64,000 nt of DNA from Struthio camelus (lineage: Eukaryota; Chordata; Aves; Struthioniformes; Struthionidae): NCBI RefSeq assembly GCF_040807025.1, contig NC_090967.1:1796001-1860000 (forward strand). The letters run 5' to 3'. The notes under the pieces are model-generated. The model was given only the letters and a program-made list of their open reading frames with translations. It had not been told where the DNA came from and made no database searches. Each line of letters opens with the position of its first letter. The first letter of the stretch is position 1. Both the position numbers and the translations under genes were made by a program. Below, piece after piece: positions 46,737-56,514 of the stretch.

Positions 46737-48403
46737 CCTGAGTGAGGCCAGACCTCGGGTATTCCAGACTCTGGGGGCAAGAGAGAACGTCTGGAGAAAG
46801 GAAGACTCTCCCTTGGTGGAGGAGGATCAGGTTAGAGATCTTTTGTCCAAACTTGACATCCATAAATCCATGGGCCCCGATGGGATGCACCCACGAGTGC
46901 TGAGGGAGCTGGCGGATGTTATCGCTAGGCCACTCTCCATCACCTTGGAAAGGTCCTGGAGATCAGGAGAGGTGCCTGAGGACTGGAAGAAAGCCAATGT
47001 CACCCCAGCCTTCCAAAAGGGCAAGAAGGAGGAGCCAGGAAACTCCAGGCCTGTCAGCCTCCCCTCCTTCCCTGGAAAGGTGATGGAACAGCTCCTCCTG
47101 AAGGTCATCACTAAGCATCTGGAGGACAAGAAGGTGATCAGGAGTAGTCAGCATGGATTCACCAAAGGGAAATCATGCTGGACCAATCGGATAGCCTTCT
47201 GGGAGGGAACGACTGGCTGGGTAGATGAGGGCAGAGCAGTGGATGTGGTCTCCCTGGCCTTCAGCAAGGCTTCCAACACTGTCTCCCATCACATCCTCCT
47301 AGGCAAGCTCAGGAAGTGTGGGTTGGATGAGTGGTTGGCGAGGTGGATTGAGAAGTGGCAGGATGGCCAAGCTCAGAGGGTGGTGATCAAGTGCCACCAA
47401 GTCTGGTTGGAAGCGTGTAGCTAGCGGTGTGCCCCAGGGGTCAGTCCTGGGTCCAGTCTTGTTCAATGTATTTATCGATGACCTGGAGGAAGGGACAGAG
47501 TGCACCCTCAGCAAGTTTGCTGATGATACGAAAGTGGGGGGAGAGGCTGACACACCAGAAGGCTATGCTGCCATTCAGAGGGACCTGGACAGGCTGGAGA
47601 GATGGGTGGAGAGGAACCTCATGAAGTTCAACAAAGGCAAGTGCAGGGTCCTGCCCCTAGGGAGGAAGAACCCCCTGCAGCAGTACAGGCTGGGGGTTGA
47701 CCTGCTGGAAAGCAGCCCTGCAGAGAAGGAGCTGGGAGTGCTGGTGGACAACAAGTTAAACATGAGGCAGCAGTGTGCCCTGGTGGCCAAGAAGGCCAAT
47801 GGTCTCCTGGGGTGCATGAGGCAGAGTGTTGCCAGCAGGTGTAGGGAGGTGATCCTGCCCCTCCCCTCAGCCCTGGTGAGGCCTCACCTGGAGTACTGTG
47901 TCCACTTCTGGGCTCCCCAGTACAAGAGAGACATGGCACTCCTGGAGAGAGTCCAGCGGAGGGCTACCAAGATGATTAGAGGGCTGGAGCACCTCTCCTA
48001 GGAAGAAAGACTGCGCGAGCTGGGCCTGTTCAGCCTGGAGAAGAGAAGATTGAGAGGCGATCTCATAAATGTGTACAAGTATCTGAAGGGGGAGTGTCAA
48101 GAGGATGAGGCCAGTCTCTTCTCCGTGATGCCCAGCCACAGGACAAGAGGCAATGGGCACAAACTGAACCACAGGAAGTTCCACCTAAACCTGAGCAAAA
48201 ACTTCTTTACTGTGAGGGTGACAGAGCATTGGAACAGGTTGCCCAGAGAGGTAGTGGAGTCTCCTTCGCTGGAGATATTCAAAACCCATCTGGATGTGAT
48301 CCTGGGCAATATGCTCTAGAAGTCCCTGCTTGAGCAGGGAGGTTGGACTAGATGCTCTCCAGAGGTCCCTTCCAACCTAAACCATTCTGTGATTCTGTGA
48401 TTC
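46737..48403 (+). mobile_element. 5'-truncated CR1 LINE inserted in satellite A
   Basis: The insertion starts within ORF2 and ends with the CR1 3' terminus, CCATTCTGTGATTCTGTGATTC. Satellite A stops at CACAGCTT before it and resumes at CTACCAGCA after it. The element carries the reverse-transcriptase region and C-terminal part of ORF2 in broken form. It is in the same orientation as the CR1 at the right edge of the window. Confidence 0.95.
46813..48319 (+). pseudogene. CR1 ORF2 reverse-transcriptase fragment, frameshifted
   Basis: The first frame (46813-47424) includes GPDGMHPRVLRELADV and GFTKGKSCWTN-type RT motifs. The next frame (47429-48001) includes [20 protein letters not shown] and the catalytic-type [10 protein letters not shown] +1 frame change lies near 47405-47430, and an in-frame TAG at 47999-48001 interrupts the C-terminal domain, which then continues to 48319. 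This is a dead copy of a non-LTR retrotransposon polymerase. Confidence 0.93.
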
Positions 48404-48821
48404 CTACCAGCAATGCCACCCTGCTAAAATGGTTCAGCCACCAACCAGGGCTCACAGAGAAGAGCACTTTGCCTGCCAGTCTTCTCCTTGTGCAGCCTCA
48501 GAACAAGCAACCCTCTCGGCTTCCTCCCCATCCTGAACTCACACCAGGCCTACTCACAGCTTACTACCAGCACTGCCACCCTGATTAAAAGGATCACCCA
48601 CCAACCGCTGCATGCAGGGAAGAGCTCCTGGCACCACCATCTTCACTGTGAATGCCCTGTGCAGCCCCACAAAGCCCATCCCTCTCAGGTTCGTCACCTT
48701 CCAGAACTTTACATCAGGTCTACTCACACCTTACTACCAAAACCATCACCCTACTTAAACAGCTAAGCCCACCAATCAGGACTCACAGACAAGAGTGCTT
48801 GGCCCACCAGCATTGCCTATT
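48404..48821 (+). repeat. Satellite A, forward arm, last part
   Basis: Two to three more diverged units (CTGCTAAAATGGTTCAGCC at 48420, CACACCAGGCCTACTCACAG near 48540, AAACAGCTAAGCCCACC near 48757). The satellite ends abruptly at CATTGCCTAT where satellite B begins. Confidence 0.85.
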
Positions 48822-48891
48822 GCTGGGAAGTTCTAGCTAGGTGGGGCTGCTGCTAACGAGCTCTCTGGGCTGCCCTGGTCAGAGGGAGTTA

Positions 48892-48915
48892 GGAGCCACC
48901 TGAAACAATAGCCCC
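48892..48915 (-). repeat. 24-bp micro-inversion in monomer 1
   Basis: All other monomers read GGGGCTTTTGTTTCAGG followed by TGGCTCC between GGGAGTT and the ATTGGGTGGG block. Monomer 1 has GGAGCCACCTGAAACAATAG followed by CCCC, which is the reverse complement with one mismatch. The flanks on both sides stay in the normal orientation. Confidence 0.85.
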
Positions 48916-50272
48916 GCTTGGGTGGGTCAAGCACCCTTGTGAGTCACTGCTAGGCAGAGGCCTAAATAAGAGCCAGGCCTAGAGCGCAGCTCCCAGAGCG
49001 CAGCCAACAGAGGCAGCAGTTTGCGCAGCAGTGTCTGGGCTCTGCCTGGGCCTTTTGTGGGCCTTTTGTGGGCCTTGTTGGAAGTTGTGGAGACTTTGTG
49101 GGGACCCCCGAGGAACTAGACGGTGCTTGCTGCTAGCAGGAAGGGAGAGCTGGGCAAGGACTCCTGCAGGGGACCTTGACTTAACTTCTGCTGGGAAGTT
49201 CTAGCTAGGTGGGGCTGCTGCTAACGAGCTCTCTGGGCTGCCCTGGTCAGAGGGAGTTGGGGCTTTTGTTTCAGGTGGCTCCTGATTGGGTGGGTCAAGC
49301 ACCCTTGTGAGTCACTGCTAGGCAGAGGCCTATATAAGAGCCAGGCCTAGAGCGCAGCTCCCAGAGCGCAGCCAACAGAGGCAGCAGTTTGCGCAGCAGT
49401 GTCTGGGCTCTGCCTGGGCCTTTTGTGGGCCTTTTGTGGGCCTTGTTGGAAGTTGTGGAGACTTTGTGGGGACCCCCGAGGAACTAGACGGTGCTTGCTG
49501 CTAGCAGGAAGGGAGAGCTGGGCAAGGACTCCTGCAGGGGACCTTGACTTAACTTCTGCTGGGAAGTTCTAGCTAGGTGGGGCTGCTGCTAACGAGCTCT
49601 CTGGGCTGCCCTGGTCAGAGGGAGTTGGGGCTTTTGTTTCAGGTGGCTCCTGATTGGGTGGGTCAAGCACCCTTGTGAGTCACTGCTAGGCAGAGGCCTA
49701 TATAAGAGCCAGGCCTAGAGCGCAGCCAACAGAGGCAGCCAACAGAGGCAGCAGTTTGTGCAGCAGTGTCTGGGCTCTGCCTGGGCCTTTTGTGGGCCTT
49801 GTTGGAAGTTGTGGAGACTTTGTGGGGACCCCCGAGGAACTAGACGGTGCTTGCTGCTAGCAGGAAGGGAGAGCTGGGCAAGGACTCCTGCAGGGGACCT
49901 TGACTTAACTTCTGCTGGGAAGTTCTAGCTAGGTGGGGCTGCTGCTAACGAGCTCTCTGGGCTGCCCTGGTCAGAGGGAGTTGGGGCTTTTGTTTCAGGT
50001 GGCTCCTGATTGGGTGGGTCAAGCACCCTTGTGAGTCACTGCTAGGCAGAGGCCTATATAAGAGCCAGGCCTAGAGCGCAGCCAACAGAGGCAGCCAACA
50101 GAGGCAGCAGTTTGCGCAGCAGTGTCTGGGCTCTGCCTGGGCCTTTTGTGGGCCTTGTTGGAAGTTGTGGAGACTTTGTGGGGACCCCCGAGGAACTAGA
50201 TGGTGCTTGCTGCTAGCAGGAAGGGAGAGCTGGGCAAGGACTCCTGCAGGGGACCTTGACTTAACTTCTCCT

Positions 50273-51774
50273 GGGAAGTTCTAGCTAGGTGGGGCTGCTG
50301 CTAACGAGCTCTCTGGGCTGCCCTGGTCAGAGGGAGTTGGGGCTTTTGTTTCAGGTGGCTCCTGATTGGGTGGGTCAAGCACCCTTGTGAGTCACTGCTA
50401 GGCAGAGGCCTATATAAGAGCCAGGCCTAGAGCGCAGCTCCCAGAGCGCAGCCAACAGAGGCAGCGAACAGAGGCAGCAGTTTGCGCAGCAGTGTCTGGG
50501 CTCTGCCTGGGCCTTTTGTGGGCCTTTTGTGGGCCTTGTTGGAAGTTGTGGAGACTTTGTGGGGACCCCCGAGGAACTAGACGGTGCTTGCTGCTAGCAG
50601 GAAGGGAGAGCTGGGCAAGGACTCCTGCAGGGGACCTTGACTTAACTTCTGCTGGGAAGTTCTAGCTAGGTGGGGCTGCTGCTAACGAGCTCTCTGGGCT
50701 GCCCTGGTCAGAGGGAGTTGGGGCTTTTGTTTCAGGTGGCTCCTGATTGGGTGGGTCAAGCACCCTTGTGAGTCACTGCTAGGCAGAGGCCTATATAAGA
50801 GCCAGGCCTAGAGCGCAGCTCCCAGAGCGCAGCCAACAGAGGCAGCGAACAGAGGCAGCAGTTTGCGCAGCAGTGTCTGGGCTCTGCCTGGGCCTTTTGT
50901 GGGCCTTGTTGGAAGTTGTGGAGACTTTGTGGGGACCCCCGAGGAACTAGACGGTGCTTGCTGCTAGCAGGAAGGGAGAGCTGGGCAAGGACTCCTGCAG
51001 GGGACCTTGACTTAACTTCTCCTGGGAAGTTCTAGCTAGGTGGGGCTGCTGCTAACGAGCTCTCTGGGCTGCCCTGGTCAGAGGGAGTTGGGGCTTTTGT
51101 TTCAGGTGGCTCCTGATTGGGTGGGTCAAGCACCCTTGTGAGTCACTGCTAGGCAGAGGCCTATATAAGAGCCAGGCCTAGAGCGCAGCTCCCAGAGCGC
51201 AGCCAACAGAGGCAGCGAACAGAGGCAGCAGTTTGCGCAGCAGTGTCTGGGCTCTGCCTGGGCCTTTTGTGGGCCTTTTGTGGGCCTTGTTGGAAGTTGT
51301 GGAGACTTTGTGGGGACCCCCGAGGAACTAGACGGTGCTTGCTGCTAGCAGGAAGGGAGAGCTGGGCAAGGACTCCTGCAGGGGACCTTGACTTAACTTC
51401 TCCTGGGAAGTTCTAGCTAGGTGGGGCTGCTGCTAACGAGCTCTCTGGGCTGCCCTGGTCAGAGGGAGTTGGGGCTTTTGTTTCAGGTGGCTCCTGATTG
51501 GGTGGGTCAAGCACCCTTGTGAGTCACTGCTAGGCAGAGGCCTATATAAGAGCCAGGCCTAGAGCGCAGCTCCCAGAGCGCAGCCAACAGAGGCAGCGAA
51601 CAGAGGCAGCAGTTTGCGCAGCAGTGTCTGGGCTCTGCCTGGGCCTTTTGTGGGCCTTGTTGGAAGTTGTGGAGACTTTGTGGGGACCCCCGAGGAACTA
51701 GACGGTGCTTGCTGCTAGCAGGAAGGGAGAGCTGGGCAAGGACTCCTGCAGGGGACCTTGACTTAACTTCTGCT
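50273..51774 (+). repeat. Tandem duplicated dimer of monomers (2 x 751 bp)
   Basis: Monomer lengths run 381, 370, 381, 370. The module pattern alternates in step: both types have the 14-bp block and the GAACAGAGGCAGC copy, with two and then one CCTTTTGTGGG. Confidence 0.8.
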
Positions 51775-52142
51775 GGGAAGTTCTAGCTAGGTGGGGCTGC
51801 TGCTAACGAGCTCTCTGGGCTGCCCTGGTCAGAGGGAGTTGGGGCTTTTGTTTCAGGTGGCTCCTGATTGGGTGGGTCAAGCACCCTTGTGAGTCACTGC
51901 TAGGCAGAGGCCTATATAAGAGCCAGGCCTAGAGCGCAGCTCCCAGAGCGCAGCCAACAGAGGCAGCAGTTTGCGCAGCAGTGTCTGGGCTCTGCCTGGG
52001 CCTTTTGTGGGCCTTTTGTGGGCCTTGTTGGAAGTTGTGGAGACTTTGTGGGGACCCCCGAGGAACTAGACGGTGCTTGCTGCTAGCAGGAAGGGAGAGC
52101 TGGGCAAGGACTCCTGCAGGGGACCTTGACTTAACTTCTGCT

Positions 52143-55100
52143 GGGAAGTTCTAGCTAGGTGGGGCTGCTGCTAACGAGCTCTCTGGGCTGCCCTGGTCAG
52201 AGGGAGTTGGGGCTTTTGTTTCAGGTGGCTCCTGATTGGGTGGGTCAAGCACCCTTGTGAGTCACTGCTAGGCAGAGGCCTATATAAGAGCCAGGCCTAG
52301 AGCGCAGCTCCCAGAGCGCAGCCAACAGAGGCAGCAGTTTGCGCAGCAGTGTCTGGGCTCTGCCTGGGCCTTTTGTGGGCCTTGTTGGAAGTTGTGGAGA
52401 CTTTGTGGGGACCCCCGAGGAACTAGACGGTGCTTGCTGCTAGCAGGAAGGGAGAGCTGGGCAAGGACTCCTGCAGGGGACCTTGACTTAACTTCTGCTG
52501 GGAAGTTCTAGCTAGGTGGGGCTGCTGCTAACGAGCTCTCTGGGCTGCCCTGGTCAGAGGGAGTTGGGGCTTTTGTTTCAGGTGGCTCCTGATTGGGTGG
52601 GTCAAGCACCCTTGTGAGTCACTGCTAGGCAGAGGCCTATATAAGAGCCAGGCCTAGAGTGCAGCCAACAGAGGCAGCGAACAGAGGCAGCAGTTTGCGC
52701 AGCAGTGTCTGGGCTCTGCCTGGGCCTTTTGTGGGCCTTTTGTGGGCCTTGTTGGAAGTTGTGGAGACTTTGTGGGGACCCCCGAGGAACTAGACGGTGC
52801 TTGCTGCTAGCAGGAAGGGAGAGCTGGGCAAGGACTCCTGCAGGGGACCTTGACTTCACTTCTGCTGGGAAGTTCTAGCTAGGTGGGGCTGCTGCTAACG
52901 AGCTCTCTGGGCTGCCCTGGTCAGAGGGAGTTGGGGCTTTTGTTTCAGGTGGCTCCTGATTGGGTGGGTCAAGCACCCTTGTGAGTCACTGCTAGGCAGA
53001 GGCCTATATAAGAGCCAGGCCTAGAGCGCAGCCAACAGAGGCAGCCAACAGAGGCAGCAGTTTGCGCAGCAGTGTCTGGGCTCTGCCTGGGCCTTTTGTG
53101 GGCCTTTTGTGGGCCTTGTTGGAAGTTGTGGAGACTTTGTGGGGACCCCCGAGGAACTAGACGGTGCTTGCTGCTAGCAGGAAGGGAGAGCTGGGCAAGG
53201 ACTCCTGCAGGGGACCTTGACTTAACTTCTGCTGGGAAGTTCTAGCTAGGTGGGGCTGCTGCTAACGAGCTCTCTGGGCTGCCCTGGTCAGAGGGAGTTG
53301 GGGCTTTTGTTTCAGGTGGCTCCTGATTGGGTGGGTCAAGCACCCTTGTGAGTCACTGCTAGGCAGAGGCCTATATAAGAGCCAGGCCTAGAGCGCAGCC
53401 AACAGAGGCAGCAGTTTGCGCAGCAGTGTCTGGGCTCTGCCTGGGCCTTTTGTGGGCCTTTTGTGGGCCTTGTTGGAAGTTGTGGAGACTTTGTGGGGAC
53501 CCCCGAGGAACTAGACGGTGCTTGCTGCTAGCAGGAAGGGAGAGCTGGGCAAGGACTCCTGCAGGGGACCTTGACTTAACTTCTGCTGGGAAGTTCTAGC
53601 TAGGTGGGGCTGCTGCTAACGAGCTCTCTGGGCTGCCCTGGTCAGAGGGAGTTGGGGCTTTTGTTTCAGGTGGCTCCTGATTGGGTGGGTCAAGCACCCT
53701 TGTGAGTCACTGCTAGGCAGAGGCCTATATAAGAGCCAGGCCTAGAGCGCAGCCAACAGAGGCAGCCAACAGAGGCAGCAGTTTGCGCAGCAGTGTCTGG
53801 GCTCTGCCTGGGCCTTTTGTGGGCCTTTTGTGGGCCTTGTTGGAAGTTGTGGAGACTTTGTGGGGACCCCCGAGGAACTAGACGGTGCTTGCTGCTAGCA
53901 GGAAGGGAGAGCTGGGCAAGGACTCCTGCAGGGGACCTTGACTTAACTTCTGCTGGGAAGTTCTAGCTAGGTGGGGCTGCTGCTAACGAGCTCTCTGGGC
54001 TGCCCTGGTCAGAGGGAGTTGGGGCTTTTGTTTCAGGTGGCTCCTGATTGGGTGGGTCAAGCACCCTTGTGAGTCACTGCTAGGCAGAGGCCTATATAAG
54101 AGCCAGGCCTAGAGCGCAGCTCCCAGAGCGCAGCCAACAGAGGCAGCAGTTTGCGCAGCAGTGTCTGGGCTCTGCCTGGGCCTTTTGTGGGCCTTTTGTG
54201 GGCCTTGTTGGAAGTTGTGGAGACTTTGTGGGGACCCCCGAGGAACTAGACGGTGCTTGCTGCTAGCAGGAAGGGAGAGCTGGGCAAGGACTCCTGCAGG
54301 GGACCTTGACTTAACTTCTGCTGGGAAGTTCTAGCTAGGTGGGGCTGCTGCTAACGAGCTCTCTGGGCTGCCCTGGTCAGAGGGAGTTGGGGCTTTTGTT
54401 TCAGGTGGCTCCTGATTGGGTGGGTCAAGCACCCTTGTGAGTCACTGCTAGGCAGAGGCCTATATAAGAGCCAGGCCTAGAGCGCAGCCAACAGAGGCAG
54501 CAGTTTGCGCAGCAGTGTCTGGGCTCTGCCTGGGCCTTTTGTGGGCCTTTTGTGGGCCTTGTTGGAAGTTGTGGAGACTTTGTGGGGACCCCCGAGGAAC
54601 TAGACGGTGCTTGCTGCTAGCAGGAAGGGAGAGCTGGGCAAGGACTCCTGCAGGGGACCTTGACTTAACTTCTGCTGGGAAGTTCTAGCTAGGTGGGGCT
54701 GCTGCTAACGAGCTCTCTGGGCTGCCCTGGTCAGAGGGAGTTGGGGCTTTTGTTTCAGGTGGCTCCTGATTGGGTGGGTCAAGCACCCTTGTGAGTCACT
54801 GCTAGGCAGAGGCCTATATAAGAGCCAGGCCTAGAGTGCAGCCAACAGAGGCAGCGAACAGAGGCAGCAGTTTGCGCAGCAGTGTCTGGGCTCTGCCTGG
54901 GCCTTTTGTGGGCCTTTTGTGGGCCTTGTTGGAAGTTGTGGAGACTTTGTGGGGACCCCCGAGGAACTAGACGGTGCTTGCTGCTAGCAGGAAGGGAGAG
55001 CTGGGCAAGGACTCCTGCAGGGGACCTTGACTTAACTTCTGCTGGGAAGTTCTAGCTAGGTGGGGCTGCTGCTAACGAGCTCTCTGGGCTGCCCTGGTCA

Positions 55101-56514
55101 GAGGGAGTTGGGGCTTTTGTTTCAGGTGGCTCCTGATTGGGTGGGTCAAGCACCCTTGTGAGTCACTGCTAGGCAGAGGCCTATATAAGAGCCAGGCCTA
55201 GAGCGCAGCTCCCAGAGCGCAGCCAACAGAGGCAGCAGTTTGCGCAGCAGTGTCTGGGCTCTGCCTGGGCCTTTTGTGGGCCTTTTGTGGGCCTTGTTGG
55301 AAGTTGTGGAGACTTTGTGGGGACCCCCGAGGAACTAGACGGTGCTTGCTGCTAGCAGGAAGGGAGAGCTGGGCAAGGACTCCTGCAGGGGACCTTGACT
55401 TAACTTCTGCTGGGAAGTTCTAGCTAGGTGGGGCTGCTGCTAACGAGCTCTCTGGGCTGCCCTGGTCAGAGGGAGTTGGGGCTTTTGTTTCAGGTGGCTC
55501 CTGATTGGGTGGGTCAAGCACCCTTGTGAGTCACTGCTAGGCAGAGGCCTATATAAGAGCCAGGCCTAGAGTGCAGCCAACAGAGGCAGCCAACAGAGGC
55601 AGCAGTTTGTGCAGCAGTGTCTGGGCTCTGCCTGGGCCTTTTGTGGGCCTTTTGTGGGCCTTGTTGGAAGTTGTGGAGACTTTGTGGGGACCCCCGAGGA
55701 ACTAGACGGTGCTTGCTGCTAGCAGGAAGGGAGAGCTGGGCAAGGACTCCTGCAGGGGACCTTGACTTAACTTCTGCTGGGAAGTTCTAGCTAGGTGGGG
55801 CTGCTGCTAACGAGCTCTCTGGGCTGCCCTGGTCAGAGGGAGTTGGGGCTTTTGTTTCAGGTGGCTCCTGATTGGGTGGGTCAAGCACCCTTGTGAGTCA
55901 CTGCTAGGCAGAGGCCTATATAAGAGCCAGGCCTAGAGCGCAGCTCCCAGAGCGCAGCCAACAGAGGCAGCAGTTTGTGCGGCAGTGTCTGGGCTCTGCC
56001 TGGGCCTTTTGTGGGCCTTTTGTGGGCCTTGTTGGAAGTTGTGGAGACTTTGTGGGGACCCCCGAGGAACTAGACGGTGCTTGCTGCTAGCAGGAAGGGA
56101 GAGCTGGGCAAGGACTCCTGCAGGGGACCTTGACTTAACTTCTGCTGGGAAGTTCTAGCTAGGTGGGGCTGCTGCTAACGAGCTCTCTGGGCTGCCCTGG
56201 TCAGAGGGAGTTGGGGCTTTTGTTTCAGGTGGCTCCTGATTGGGTGGGTCAAGCACCCTTGTGAGTCACTGCTAGGCAGAGGCCTATATAAGAGCCAGGC
56301 CTAGAGCGCAGCTCCCAGAGCGCAGCCAACAGAGGCAGCAGTTTGCGCAGCAGTGTCTGGGCTCTGCCTGGGCCTTTTGTGGGCCTTTTGTGGGCCTTGT
56401 TGGAAGTTGTGGAGACTTTGTGGGGACCCCCGAGGAACTAGACGGTGCTTGCTGCTAGCAGGAAGGGAGAGCTGGGCAAGGACTCCTGCAGGGGACCTTG
56501 ACTTAACTTCTGCT
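52143..56514 (+). repeat. Higher-order repeat copy 1 (12 monomers, 4,372 bp)
   Basis: Monomer lengths: 357, 367, 367, 354, 367, 368, 354, 367, 368, 367, 368, 368. Private variants include CTTGACTTCACTT near 52850, GAGTGCAGCC near 52658, 54835 and 55570, and GTTTGTGCGGCAG near 55976. The same order recurs in the next block. Confidence 0.9.

Noticed and set aside
43955-48821. Short open frames of 60-117 codons with repeated PLGFLPFQNLHQAYSQL-like text
   Set aside because: They are translations of satellite A units that happen to lack stops. Frames break in neighbouring units.
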